A stretch of DNA of 64,000 nucleotides from Sinorhizobium fredii (GTDB lineage: Bacteria; Pseudomonadota; Alphaproteobacteria; Rhizobiales; Rhizobiaceae), in assembly GCF_002944405.1 (NCBI RefSeq), contig NZ_CP024307.1, positions 2,128,501 through 2,192,500 of the forward strand, read 5' to 3'. Below the pieces are notes generated by a model. It did no database searches and was not told the origin of the DNA. It saw only the letters and a list, made by a program, of their open reading frames with translations. A program made the translations under genes and the position numbers. Of this stretch, positions 54,634 through 63,410 are shown one piece after another. The stretch's first letter is position 1; each line of letters starts with the position of its first letter.

Positions 54634-55356
54634 ATGCGCATCCTGGAAACATTTTTGACGAGCACCGGTCTGGCGCTGATTTCGGCCGGATTTATTGCAT
54701 CGGCCCCGGTTCCGGCACAAAGCCAGGATCGGCCCATCCTTATGGCTCAGCAGTGCAGCCCGCTGACAGACACGAACTTCGCGGCTTGCTGTGCGGCGGA
54801 AAACCGAGCCGACATCCTCACGTCCGCGCAAATCGCGCAATGCCCGCCTTTGTCTACGGCAGTGATTGCGCCCACCGATCCCTTCTCAACGACTAATGCC
54901 GGCGGCGGCGGCCTCGGCGGAGGCGGGGGTAACGGCGGTGGTTCCGGTGGCGGCGGTGGTCCCGGTGGCGGCGGTGGTCCCGGTGGCGGAGGCGGCAACG
55001 GCGGCGGTGGCGGCGGCGGCGGCAACGACGGCGGTGGCGGCGGCAACGACGGCGGTGGCGGCGGCAACGACGGCGGTGGCGGCGGCAACGACGGTGGCGG
55101 CGGTGGCCACGACGACGGCAATGGTGGCGGTCATGACAATGGCAATGGCGGCGGTCATGACGACGGCAACGGCGGCGGCCACGACAACGGCAATGGCGGC
55201 GGTCATGACAATGGTGATAAGGATCGCGGCAACAACGGTTGGGGCAACGGACGGGATTCGACAAATCCCGGCAGCGCTCATGGTAAGGGCGTTTCGAAAG
55301 GTGGCCCGGGCGCCGGACATTCGCAAAGCGGCTCGAAGACGGGCGGGGCCAGATAA
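54634..55356 (+). CDS. secreted glycine-rich protein
   Basis: 240 residues. Signal peptide to about residue 30 (TGLALISAGFIASAPVPAQS). A Cys-containing head (QCSPLTDTNFAACCAAENR, later AQCPP) precedes about 110 residues dominated by Gly runs with Asn-Asp and then His-Asp-Asn-Gly units, and a Gly/Ser-rich tail. AGGGAG lies before the ATG at 54634. Gly/Asp/His repeats can bind metal or form flexible surface sheets; no family recognised. A strong terminator follows, so it is a single-gene unit. Confidence 0.8.
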   Translation: MRILETFLTSTGLALISAGFIASAPVPAQSQDRPILMAQQCSPLTDTNFAACCAAENRADILTSAQIAQCPPLSTAVIAPTDPFSTTNAGGGGLGGGGGNGGGSGGGGGPGGGGGPGGGGGNGGGGGGGGNDGGGGGNDGGGGGNDGGGGGNDGGGGGHDDGNGGGHDNGNGGGHDDGNGGGHDNGNGGGHDNGDKDRGNNGWGNGRDSTNPGSAHGKGVSKGGPGAGHSQSGSKTGGAR

Positions 55357-55408
55357 CACGCAGCGTCGATGATCGTCCCAATCCGCCGATCGATGGACAA
55401 TCAATGCT

Positions 55409-55449
55409 CTATAGGCGGTGCCAGCGTTTGGCGCCGCCTATAGATTTTT
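55409..55449 (+). terminator. terminator of the glycine-rich protein gene
   Basis: A 15-base stem (55409-55423 with 55429-55443, one U-G pair), a 5-base loop, and TTTTT at 55445-55449. The stem begins CTATAGGCGG and ends CCGCCTATAG. Confidence 0.9.
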
Positions 55450-55585
55450 GTACTTCCGCAGAAATACGGGGTGCTTGTGGTGCAGTCCACGGGAGACCGT
55501 GATCTGGATCATTTCACGATTCGTTGCACGCATTTCCTGAAAATAGTATTGAATCGCGTTGCGACGGCACGCTCCACACTGAAGC

Positions 55586-56203
55586 TTACTCCGCCGCCCG
55601 CGCCTCGATCTCCAGCGGCTCCATCTCATAGGAATAGCCTTCCAGCATCTGGTACGCCTCCTCGATCACCTCGATCTGCGCTTCGGCGTTCTTAATGGCC
55701 TCGCCGATCGACTGGCTGCGGGCGCGCAGCATCGAGCCGAGCACGTCCGTGTCCGGCCGCCGGCCGAGGCGGTCCATGTGCTTGCGGACCCGTGAGCGGT
55801 GGCGCTCCAGTTCGAGGATATGGAAGCGGGTCTTGACGATGTCGTCGGAGAGTTTGCGCCGCATGGCCGCGACCGGATCGAAACTGCCGGGCTCGCGCAG
55901 GTCGAGAATGAAGTCGTTGACGAGCGTCTCCAGCATCATCAGGCCCTTGAGCTGCTTGGGATCGACGAGCTGCGGATCGTAGCCGGTGTCGTCATAGACC
56001 TTGCGGCGCACCGGATCTTTCAAAAGATCATAGGCCGCCTGCAGCTTGCCGAACTCTTCGGCATCGCCGCCGCGGTCCGGATGCGCGGTTTTCACCGCCC
56101 GCCGGTAAGCCGCGCGGATCGCCCGCTCGTCGGCGTCGCGCTCAAGTCCAAGGAGGGCATAGGGATCGATCACGCGGGCCACCTGCTTTTCGTCGACTTG
56201 CAA
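55586..56203 (-). CDS. J domain-containing protein
   Basis: 205 residues. The J domain lies at about residues 12-75 with the essential HPD in VKTAHPDRGGDAEEF. A helical C-terminal part (DDIVKTRFHILELERHRSR, then AQIEVIEEAYQMLEG) has no zinc-finger or substrate domain, so it is a type III J protein that would recruit DnaK to a specific partner. The start is TTG at 56203 with AGGA upstream; no better ATG exists near. Partner unknown. Confidence 0.87.
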   Translation of the reverse strand: MQVDEKQVARVIDPYALLGLERDADERAIRAAYRRAVKTAHPDRGGDAEEFGKLQAAYDLLKDPVRRKVYDDTGYDPQLVDPKQLKGLMMLETLVNDFILDLREPGSFDPVAAMRRKLSDDIVKTRFHILELERHRSRVRKHMDRLGRRPDTDVLGSMLRARSQSIGEAIKNAEAQIEVIEEAYQMLEGYSYEMEPLEIEARAAE

Positions 56204-56706
56204 TGTTTCCTGTCCGGTCCAGACCTACCGGTTAGCCGCGCCAGCAGCAAGGCCAGTGACGAATGCCCGAGGCGCGCCACGCTCAACGCAGCGCCGGACG
56301 AAATTGTGGTCGAAACGAGGCAATCCACGACATTTATCCTCGCCTCGGGCTGCATTAAACTCAGGGAAAGGTCGACCTCACAAGGCATTGACCGGATACC
56401 GCCACGGCTAGAACTCTCTACTTGCCTTTTCCCCCGAATACTGCCACTCCTAGCGCCGTTCGGGCGATTTCAATCCCGGAGACTGGACTTTCGTTTGAGC
56501 CCGGCCACTGCCGGGACTGCCGCAAGCGGCATCGTAGACGTCTTTTCCCCGATATCGTGACCACTCGACGCTTTCAGCATATCGCTGAAGACGACCGGTT
56601 CGTTTCCTCCTGAGGGGGCACGAACACACTACCTCAAGCAGCCAAGCCGTGCTATTGAAGCGCTGGGTTGCGGCAAATGACAGACTGAAGGAAAAGGACT
56701 TCTTCC
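56204..56706. other. 503-bp gap upstream of the cold-shock gene
   Basis: No gene recognised. Cold-shock genes commonly have a long structured 5' leader, and the last 100-150 bases here probably play that part. An inverted repeat TTCAGC-N5-GCTGAA lies at 56573-56589. GAAGGAAAAGGAC just before the ATG provides the ribosome site. Confidence 0.4.
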
Positions 56707-56919
56707 ATGGCCACCAAGGGCATCGTAAAATTCTTCAACCAGGACAAGGGTTTTGGTTTCATCACGCCGGACGGCGGCGCGAAGGACGTTTTCGTCCACA
56801 TCTCCGCCGTTCAGGCCGCCGGTCTCGCGACGCTCAAGGATGGCCAGCAGGTCAGCTTCGACACCGAGCCGGACCGCATGGGCAAGGGCCCGAAGGCCGT
56901 CAACCTCCAGGCGCTCTAA
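56707..56919 (+). CDS. cold-shock protein (CspA family)
   Basis: 70 residues, one cold-shock domain. RNP1 is KGFGFI at residues 15-20 and RNP2 is VFVHI near residue 29. Binds single-stranded RNA/DNA and melts structure in mRNA. Rhizobia carry several such paralogs, so the exact number is not assigned. A strong terminator follows 29 bases after the stop. Confidence 0.95.
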   Translation: MATKGIVKFFNQDKGFGFITPDGGAKDVFVHISAVQAAGLATLKDGQQVSFDTEPDRMGKGPKAVNLQAL

Positions 56920-56948
56920 GCCGGACGTTGCGATCAGATCGTGAAGGG

Positions 56949-56975
56949 CGGCGCCTCGCAAGAGGCGCCGTTTTT
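56949..56975 (+). terminator. terminator of the cold-shock gene
   Basis: A 9-base perfect stem CGGCGCCTC (56949-56957) with GAGGCGCCG (56962-56970), GCAA tetraloop, then TTTTT at 56971-56975. Confidence 0.93.
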
Positions 56976-57000
56976 CGTTGGGGTTGCCCCACTGGAACTC

Positions 57001-57142
57001 CCTCAATCCTGTGCTTGTCACAGGAATCCAGTGCGCCAAGTCCCTGGCGCCGTAGGGTGCTTTGAAGCTCTCGGTACAGCTTTAGTCATTCGCACCGCAG
57101 ACGCGCTGTGGCTGAATTCCTGTGACAAGGACAGGAATGAGG
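57001..57142. repeat. 142-bp palindromic intergenic element
   Basis: Inverted ends of 27 bases: 57001-57027 and 57116-57142 match at about 25 of 27 positions, including a perfect CTTGTCACAGGAAT / ATTCCTGTGACAAG pair. The centre is 88 bases. It lies between the cold-shock terminator and the 3' end of dusA. No transposase inside; it looks like a dispersed non-coding repeat of the rhizobial kind. Confidence 0.7.
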
Positions 57143-57159
57143 GGAACCGGCGCGGCTCC

Positions 57160-58317
57160 CTACTCCGCCGCCTCACGCGCCGTGACCGCCTCGAACACAG
57201 CCTCGAAGGCGGCATGGATGACGTCCGGACCGGCGCCCTTGCGGGTGGCGTCGGCGGAAAGCATCTGGCGGAAGCGCCGCGCCCCGGGCCAACCCTGGAA
57301 CAATCCCACCATGTGGCGCGTGATATGGATCAGCCGGCCGCCATCTTCGATATGGGCGGCAGCATAGGCTGCCATGGCATCGCGCACATTTACCCAGAAA
57401 GCGAGCGACAGGCGATGATGGCGGCCGGAGAAGGCCTCCGGCTCGATCAGCGCCGGTGGGACGCCGGTCAGCGGGTGGTTGAAATAGCCGTCCGCGGCTG
57501 TCAGCAGGCCGCTGTCGTGGTAGGCGGCGCGGCCGAGCATGACGCCGTCCAGCGGCGCTCCATTTCCCGCCTCGCCCCCGGCAAGCCTCGGCGATGGAGC
57601 CGGAAACGGCCGCGCGTCGAGATGCGCCAGCGCCTGATCCAGAGTCTGAAGACCGCCATTGAGGCCGATGAAAAGATTTTGGTTCTCGGCCTTCAGCCGA
57701 TGCACAAGACCATAGTCGAGCGGCGGGATTTCGCGGTTCTCCCGCGGCGACAGGCCCTTAAGCCAGGCCTTGCGGGCATGCACCCAGACGGCATCCGTGC
57801 CGGCATCCTTGACGCGCTCGACGAGCGTGCGAAGCGCCACCTCCGGATCCTGGTCGTCGACGCCGATGCGGCACTTGACCGTGACCGGAACCTTCACGGC
57901 CGCCTTCATCGCCGCCACGCATTTGGCGACCAGCTCCGGCTCCTGCATCAGGCAGGCGCCGAAGGTGCCGGACTGCACCCGGTCGGAGGGGCAGCCGACA
58001 TTCATGTTGATCTCGTCATAGCCGGAGGCTTCGGCGATCCGCGCCGCCTCCGCCATCTTGACCGGATCGTTGCCGCCGAGCTGCAGCGCGACCGGGTGCT
58101 CCGTGGCGTGATGGCCAAGCAGCCTGTCCCTGTCGCCGCGCAGGATCGCGTCGGCGACGATCATCTCCGTATAAAGCAGCGCATGACGCGAGAGCTGCCG
58201 CGCGAAGAAACGGTAGTGACGGTCCGTCCAGTCGATCATAGGCGCCACGGCAAAAACCGGGGCATTGAAGTACCGGCCCTTTCCCGGTTTTTCAGTCAGT
58301 TGCGCCGTTTCTTTCAT
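57160..58317 (-). CDS. dusA: tRNA dihydrouridine(20/20a) synthase DusA
   Basis: 385 residues. FAVAPMIDWTDRHYRFFARQLSRHALLYTEM near residue 19, then the active Cys in NVGCPSDRVQSGTFGACLM near residue 107, and VKCRIGVDD with HARKAWLKGLSPRENREIPPLDY, all typical of DusA. FMN-dependent reduction of uridine in the tRNA D-loop. The start at 58317 gives the family N-terminus; the longer frame is not conserved. dusA is a known integration site for one class of tyrosine integrases, and an integrase remnant lies 82 bases upstream. Confidence 0.95.
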   Translation of the reverse strand: MKETAQLTEKPGKGRYFNAPVFAVAPMIDWTDRHYRFFARQLSRHALLYTEMIVADAILRGDRDRLLGHHATEHPVALQLGGNDPVKMAEAARIAEASGYDEINMNVGCPSDRVQSGTFGACLMQEPELVAKCVAAMKAAVKVPVTVKCRIGVDDQDPEVALRTLVERVKDAGTDAVWVHARKAWLKGLSPRENREIPPLDYGLVHRLKAENQNLFIGLNGGLQTLDQALAHLDARPFPAPSPRLAGGEAGNGAPLDGVMLGRAAYHDSGLLTAADGYFNHPLTGVPPALIEPEAFSGRHHRLSLAFWVNVRDAMAAYAAAHIEDGGRLIHITRHMVGLFQGWPGARRFRQMLSADATRKGAGPDVIHAAFEAVFEAVTAREAAE

Positions 58318-58398
58318 ATCCGGTTCGCTCTTGTTTGATCCCTTTTTAGACCCGTTTCGCTGTGCTATTGCTACAACTGAGGGGCGTGTAGAAAAATC

Positions 58399-58891
58399 AT
58401 GAGCACCATTGGCGAGCAAAAGCCTCGCAATGGGCAGAAATCATATACTGCGCAGATCCGAATAATGCGAGATGGCGCCACAGTCCAGGCGCAGACGTTC
58501 GAACGTCGGCTGGCCGCCGCGGCTTGGCTGAAGAAGCGGGAAACCGCATTGGCGGAACCAGGCGCGCTCGAGAAGCTGAAAGAGCGAGATCGCCAAGACG
58601 TCCTGCAACGACATTGCAGCGCCGAGATTGCCGAATTCGCGAAAAGCTTTCGCAGGGTCGTCGGCCGGCGTCAAATACATCTCACACCTGTCGAGTATTT
58701 TCGCGATCGCCCGCCCCGCCTGGAAGATCGATCTCGACCACCCGGCCATGGAGGACGCCCAGGTCGTATTGAAGCGCCTCGGCCTGGTTGCGAAGTCGTC
58801 GCACGCGATCGCCGGCCGACGCTCGAGGAGCTCCCACAAGCTCATGGAGCACTACAGCGATCGAGCCTCGAATTTCGTGGAGGAAAGATGA
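58399..58891 (+). pseudogene. degraded phage-type tyrosine integrase
   Basis: Frame 1 opens as an integrase N-terminal arm (KSYTAQIRIMRDGATVQAQTF, LKKRETALAEPGALEKL). A third frame then gives EKLSQGRRPAS. Another frame continues YISHLSSIFAIARPAWKIDLDHPAMEDAQVVLKRLGLVAKS, frame 1 returns for RRPTLEEL, and it shifts again to HKLMEHYSDRA. At least three frameshifts, and the C-terminal catalytic Arg-His-Arg-Tyr half is missing. It faces away from dusA, 82 bases from the dusA start, as expected for an element once integrated there. Confidence 0.75.
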
Positions 58892-58985
58892 GCCCGATTG
58901 TTTGCGGCGGACCAACGAGCTCATTCAGTCGAGACGGGTATTTTTTCCTATGGGCTCATTTTAACAGGCGGGGCCGGCTTGTCGA

Positions 58986-59240
58986 TTAAGCCTTGGATCC
59001 ATGTGGCGCTTCGGGAATATTCCCTTCGTCGCTGTCGAGTAGTGCTTTCAGAAGCTGCCTTCTATTCTTTATATCGAACTCTCGCATAAAATATAGAACT
59101 CTCAGACCTTCCATTACCGCCGTGTGGCTCTTCGGATCGACCCGGTGCACGTCGCACCAATCGGTGACGACCTGCTCCACAAGCTCGGCTTCGCTCTCCA
59201 GCGTCGGTGCGATCTGGATCTTCTTTGTTGAATGAGCCAT
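58986..59240 (-). CDS. hypothetical protein (84 aa)
   Basis: 84 residues with GGAGG four bases before the ATG at 59240, so it is likely translated. The sequence is acidic and helical: LESEAELVEQVVTDWCDVHRVD, then VMEGLRVLYFMREFDIKNRRQLLKALLDS. No family recognised. It is the first gene after the integrase remnant and on the opposite strand. Confidence 0.65.
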   Translation of the reverse strand: MAHSTKKIQIAPTLESEAELVEQVVTDWCDVHRVDPKSHTAVMEGLRVLYFMREFDIKNRRQLLKALLDSDEGNIPEAPHGSKA

Positions 59241-59502
59241 CGAGCCTCCTCCCAGGTTGCCGAAGGGGAAAATCCCAGAGCATTGCGGAAGGGGCGGAAG
59301 CGCCGCTCTGGGACTCGCACCATCAGGCTTCAGCATTTGTTTAGCGAGTGCGCATGGTCGCATATGGATCAGGAAAAACCCTCGGCAATGGGGGTAAGAC
59401 CTTTGTCCAGATCTGCTCGGACTAAAGTCCCTTACGGCAGTCCGGCGGGAACTGGTGAAAGCCTTTTCCGTTCTTCCCTCAGTCTTCCGTGGGAGTGCGA
59501 TT

Positions 59503-59685
59503 ATGTTTGTCCAGGATAACAACAAGCCGGAACGGAGCGCCTCGCCGGGCCTTCCCATCGGCCTTCTCTTGCTCTCTGTTGGCGCTCTCCTAGCCTATCT
59601 TACAATCGGTGGAGCGTGGTCGGAGAACAGCACTGAGACAGTCGTGTACGCGCCGCAAATCACAGACGTCCCGACGACGCGCTGA
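59503..59685 (+). CDS. small single-pass membrane protein
   Basis: 60 residues with GGGAG upstream of the ATG at 59503. A polar N-tail, one strong helix (LPIGLLLLSVGALLAYLTIGG) and a short polar C-tail. Size and layout resemble many unstudied rhizobial membrane microproteins. Function unknown. Confidence 0.6.
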   Translation: MFVQDNNKPERSASPGLPIGLLLLSVGALLAYLTIGGAWSENSTETVVYAPQITDVPTTR

Positions 59686-59743
59686 ATTTCTTTGCGCGCT
59701 AGTTGTTCGCCGACAACGCAATCAGCAGCAAGCAGGCAAAAAC

Positions 59744-60001
59744 ATGTCCGTGATTCGAGTCGGCAGAGCGCGCTTGGCGATGGCTCTGCCGCAACATCGA
59801 AAGCAACTGCTCTCCATAAAGAGCGCTGAACTCGACGACCTTTTCGAAGCCTACGCCCTCTCGGCGGCAGCACTGGAAAGACTGAGTACACAAACGCCGA
59901 TACAGCCGGAGCTCGTGGCAGAATACAGGGACATTTGCGCAAGCATTCAAACTGAAGTCTTGCGGTTGCTGGCGGGAAGCGGCGCCGCCGGAAATGCCTG
60001 A
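59744..60001 (+). CDS. hypothetical protein (85 aa)
   Basis: 85 residues from the ATG at 59744, 58 bases after the small membrane protein and on the same strand. Two helices are suggested (ALPQHRKQLLSIKSAELDDLFEAYALSAAALERL and ELVAEYRDICASIQTEVLRLL). Ribosome site weak. No family recognised. Confidence 0.5.
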   Translation: MSVIRVGRARLAMALPQHRKQLLSIKSAELDDLFEAYALSAAALERLSTQTPIQPELVAEYRDICASIQTEVLRLLAGSGAAGNA

Positions 60002-60325
60002 AGATTTCGGATTCTTTGCTTTTGGGCCGTAGCTTTCGAAGCGCTAACTCGCAATTAAAAACCCTCTGCAGGATTTGGCCGACTATCTGGACCAGCGGCG
60101 CGACGCCGCGTTGAAAGAGTTCCGCCAACTGCACAGATGAACATGCGGATTCATGATCATCTGCGGCGTGAGCGATGCGGGTCGGGGCCTTGTACTGCGC
60201 CGACGCAAAGAAGGCGAGATGGCAAGACCGCTCGGTGTGCATCGCAGAGCCACGACATCGTTGCGCCGCGCGCCCCGCCGGCCGACTTGATGTGCAGCGG
60301 CGACGCGGCGGCCATGGCTGGTCGG
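60002..60325. other. 324-bp gap with a possible gene tail
   Basis: No complete gene. At about 60060-60139 one forward frame reads NPLQDLADYLDQRRDAALKEF and ends in TGA at 60137-60139; it looks like a coding C-terminus, but its upstream frame stops at 60045. It may be a gene remnant or an unstarted small ORF. Confidence 0.3.
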
Positions 60326-60574
60326 CTACCGAAATCCAGCCTGCCGGAACCACTCCTGGACGCCGGCCAGCACCGCCGACTTGGCGCCCTCAAGCGTCGG
60401 CGCATAATGAAAGCCGGTATTGTTGGTGCCGTTGCAATGCGAAATGCGCCAGGCCCAGTCGCTCATCGTCTCGCGCTTCATGACGAAGGCGACTTCGTGC
60501 CGGCCCAGCATGGCACAATAGGTTCCGTTGCGCAGCGGCAACCATGTCAAGCGGATCTCTGCAACCTCTATCAT
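60326..60574 (-). CDS. hypothetical protein (82 aa)
   Basis: 82 residues; GGAGG lies five bases before the ATG at 60574, supporting translation. IRLTWLPLRNGTYCAMLGRHEVAFVMKRE followed by ISHCNGTNNTGFHYAPTLEGAKSAV suggests a small mixed alpha/beta protein. No family recognised. Confidence 0.6.
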   Translation of the reverse strand: MIEVAEIRLTWLPLRNGTYCAMLGRHEVAFVMKRETMSDWAWRISHCNGTNNTGFHYAPTLEGAKSAVLAGVQEWFRQAGFR

Positions 60575-60988
60575 TTCAGCCTCCAGCCGAAAATATAGTA
60601 GGCTGGCAATCAAGTGCTTGAAACCCCAGCAATTGAGGGGCTTGCGGCCAGAGGCGGGGAAGAACGGTTATCGCGAACGGAACAACCTTGGAGGGAAGCG
60701 GCGGGCCGGCCGAAATGCGCGGCCGGGCACTGTCGGCCGCTTGCACGGACGCAAAAAGGCCAGCCTCTCGAAAATGCGGACAAACGAAAAAACCTGCGCT
60801 AGATTGAAGAGCCTGACTGCGGACGCGCCCAGAGCCTGCGCGGAACCGGGCCATGGCCGACGACGTTTTTGCATTCGAAACTCGAATAGGCGGGAGGAGC
60901 CGCGCTCGAGGGCCCTCCACCCGACTGTCGGAACCGAAATTCGCCGGTCCCGGACTTGTCCGGGACGTCGCACCTCAGGAGGAGAAGC
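60575..60988. other. 414-bp gap upstream of the DUF982 gene
   Basis: No gene recognised on either strand. The last 30 bases carry an AGGAGGAG ribosome site for the DUF982 gene. The promoter is not obvious. Confidence 0.35.
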
Positions 60989-61228
60989 ATGCATCAGGTG
61001 TTGTGGAACCGTCCTATCGAGCTTGGACTGACCGCCGGCGATATCCGCATGGTCAAGGGGCCGTCCGATGCGCTCGCATGCCTGGCAGGTCAATGGCCGC
61101 ACCGCGGTCCCTATTACGTCGCAGCGCGCAGCGCCTGCCGTGCGGCGATTGCCGGCCGTCGGACTCCCGACGAGGCGCGCAGGCTGTTCATTTTTGCCGT
61201 CGAGGAAGCGCATCTGAGAGCTCATTGA
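60989..61228 (+). CDS. DUF982 domain-containing protein
   Basis: 79 residues. The start ATG at 60989 has an excellent ribosome site (AGGAGGAG at 60977-60984). WNRPIELGLTAGDIRMVKGPSDALACLAGQWPHRGPYYVAARSACRAAIAGR is the DUF982 pattern, common in many copies in Rhizobiales plasmids and accessory regions. Function unknown. Confidence 0.85.
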   Translation: MHQVLWNRPIELGLTAGDIRMVKGPSDALACLAGQWPHRGPYYVAARSACRAAIAGRRTPDEARRLFIFAVEEAHLRAH

Positions 61229-61643
61229 GCCGGAGAGACGCTATTTCGACCGATCCAGTGTTCAGCGTCTGTGTACGCCCGCACCTGTATTGTCTGCTAT
61301 TTGCTCGCCAAAACCGCGTCGGGAGGCCGAAATCATAATATTTATAGGTAGATCGCGGGGCGCATAAATAGTATTAATATCGTCAGCCAACGGCTTTGCT
61401 TGAAGATCAAGGTCGTTTCCAATATAAGCAAGGGCGCAAACTTTAAGTCATCAGCATGCCTTCGGGCGAGGCCGAATTTGCGACCAATCTTGAAATGACA
61501 CGGAAATTTCCGCGAAACCGCCGGATTTCTGTCGTGAAGCGTTCATCTAAAGCCCTTATATTCTGAGGTGCCTCATAAAGAACAAGTTCGGAGTGTTTAA
61601 CTCCGGATAAAAAGGGAAAAGAAAATACTACGGGAGAGACATC
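61229..61643. other. 415-bp AT-rich gap
   Basis: No gene recognised. 61330-61400 is notably AT-rich for this window (ATAATATTTATAGG, ATAGTATTAATAT), which is unlike the neighbours and suggests acquired or regulatory DNA. GGGAGAG at its end serves the small gene at 61644. Confidence 0.35.
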
Positions 61644-61856
61644 ATGATGAGAGAGAGCAATCTCCGACGTATCGTCGAAGTCAGCATGAAGCGTGAAACC
61701 GGCCGCAAGGACATCGGCATCATGACCGTTCGCCAGGCCCTTGAGCTTCCCGAAGTGCCGAGCCTCGAATACAGCCACCCGGAACTCAACTCGCGCTCGG
61801 ACGGTCGCTTTCTGACCCGCGACCAGCTTGAAGCCTATGCCCGCTGCTGCGCCTGA
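61644..61856 (+). CDS. hypothetical protein (70 aa)
   Basis: 70 residues from the first of two adjacent ATGs, with GGGAGAG upstream. IVEVSMKRETGRKDIGIMTVRQALELPEVPSLEY then RSDGRFLTRDQLEAYARCC. Charged and compact; no family recognised. It follows a long AT-rich leader, so regulated expression is possible. Confidence 0.65.
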   Translation: MMRESNLRRIVEVSMKRETGRKDIGIMTVRQALELPEVPSLEYSHPELNSRSDGRFLTRDQLEAYARCCA

Positions 61857-62066
61857 CCGCAGGCCCTGCGAGCCCTATAAATCACTCTCGGCATAAGTTT
61901 GCCTATTGCCGCAGCCCTTCCGGCTGCTAACGTCCCACCAAAGATTCGCTACAGCACCACCGTCCAGCCGGCACGGTGGGTCGCTGTAGCGTTTCGCCTC
62001 CCGCATATTCATTTGCTCGGCGCCAGACTGGCCGATGCGAGAACCGGACGACAGGAAACCGCCATT

Positions 62067-62753
62067 TTGGAAACCGTCATACCGCCCTCACCTCCTGTGC
62101 TTTTGCCGATTTCCGGGAGTGCCGTCGGCTTTCCGGTGCGCCGCGTCTATTGCGTCGGCCGCAACTATGCGGCCCATGCGCGCGAGATGGGACATGACCC
62201 CGAGCGCGAGCCGCCGTTCTTTTTCCAGAAGAATGCCGACAACCTGCTGCCGACCGGCCAGGATTTCCCCTATCCGCCGCTCTCCTCGGACGTGCACCAC
62301 GAGGTGGAACTGGTCGTTGCCCTTCGCCACGGCGGTGCGGATATCCCGGTCGAAGAAGCGACCGCGCATGTCTACGGCTATGGCGTCGGCATCGATTTCA
62401 CCCGCCGCGACCTGCAGGCCCAGGCGAAAGAGTCCGGCCGGCCCTGGACCGCGGCCAAGGCCTTCGAGCATTCCGCGCCGATTTCGGCAATCGCGCCGGC
62501 GACGGCCGTCGGCCATCCGGCAAACGGCAATATCTGGCTGAAGGTCAATGGCGAGACGCGCCAGCAGGGCGACCTCGCCCAGATGATCTGGACGGTGCCG
62601 GAGATCATCGCCGAACTCTCACGCCTCTTCACATTGGCACCCGGCGACATCATCATGACCGGAACGCCCGCCGGCGTGGGTGCCGTCGAGCGCGGCGACG
62701 TCATCACCTGCGGCATCGACGGTATCGCGGCGCTCTCCGTCAAGGTCGTCTGA
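62067..62753 (+). CDS. fumarylacetoacetate hydrolase family protein
   Basis: 228 residues from a TTG at 62067 with AGGAAA upstream; the frame is open earlier but without family character. VRRVYCVGRNYAAHAREMG near residue 26 and FFFQKNADNLLPTG follow the FAH pattern. The metal-binding HHEVELVVALRHGG has Glu residues near 77, and VYGYGVGIDFTRRDLQ and FTLAPGDIIMTGTPAGVG follow. The FAHD1-like branch acts on acylpyruvates or oxaloacetate; the substrate is not settled. The gamma carbonic anhydrase gene follows 53 bases later. Confidence 0.9.
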   Translation: METVIPPSPPVLLPISGSAVGFPVRRVYCVGRNYAAHAREMGHDPEREPPFFFQKNADNLLPTGQDFPYPPLSSDVHHEVELVVALRHGGADIPVEEATAHVYGYGVGIDFTRRDLQAQAKESGRPWTAAKAFEHSAPISAIAPATAVGHPANGNIWLKVNGETRQQGDLAQMIWTVPEIIAELSRLFTLAPGDIIMTGTPAGVGAVERGDVITCGIDGIAALSVKVV

Positions 62754-62806
62754 CGCGCCGCGTGGAAGGCTGCCCGCGCCTTTCCGCTCAGCAGAAGGAA
62801 CGCACC

Positions 62807-63337
62807 ATGCCACTTTATGCATTGGGACCGCTGCAGCCGAACACGCCGCCGCAAGGCAGCTACTGGATGGCGCCGGACGCCCATGTCATCGGCCAGGTGG
62901 AGATCGGCGAAGACGTCGGCATCTGGTTCGGCGCGACCTTGCGCGGCGACAACGAGCCGATCCGCATCGGTGCACGCACCAACATCCAGGAGGCGGTGAT
63001 CGTCCATGTCGATCCGGGCTTCCCGGTGACGATCGGCGAAGGCTGCACCATCGGCCACAGAGCCATCGTTCACGGCTGCAGCATCGGTGACAACTCGCTG
63101 ATCGGCATGGGCGCCACCGTCCTGAACGGCGCCAGGATCGGCCGCAACTGCCTGGTCGGCGCCAATGCGCTGGTCACCGAAGGCAAAGAATTTCCAGACA
63201 ACTCATTGATCGTCGGCGCCCCGGCCAAGGTGATCCGGACGCTCGACGACGCGGCCGTGCAAGGCTTGAAGCGTTCGGCCGAACATTATGTAAAGAACTG
63301 GCAGCGCTACGCCGCACAGTTTACCCAGCTGGATTGA
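62807..63337 (+). CDS. gamma carbonic anhydrase family protein
   Basis: 176 residues. A left-handed beta-helix of hexapeptide repeats: VIGQVEIGEDVGIWFGATLRGDN, IGARTNIQEAVIVHVD, CTIGHRAIVHGCSIGDNSLIGMGATVL. The zinc His set is visible (VHVD near residue 70, IGHRAIVHG near 90). AAGGA lies 7 bases before the ATG at 62807. Catalysis by this subgroup is often unproven, so an acetyltransferase-like or structural role remains possible. Confidence 0.9.
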   Translation: MPLYALGPLQPNTPPQGSYWMAPDAHVIGQVEIGEDVGIWFGATLRGDNEPIRIGARTNIQEAVIVHVDPGFPVTIGEGCTIGHRAIVHGCSIGDNSLIGMGATVLNGARIGRNCLVGANALVTEGKEFPDNSLIVGAPAKVIRTLDDAAVQGLKRSAEHYVKNWQRYAAQFTQLD

Positions 63338-63410
63338 GCCTTCGACAGCATCGGTAGGCGCGGCTATCGCATTGCGCTATGCTCTGCCACCATTTTCAGA
63401 GGTCAGGGCG

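Noticed and set aside
54747..55121. Pro-rich open frame opposite the glycine-rich gene
   Set aside because: It is the mirror of Gly codons; the forward strand has signal peptide, ribosome site and terminator.
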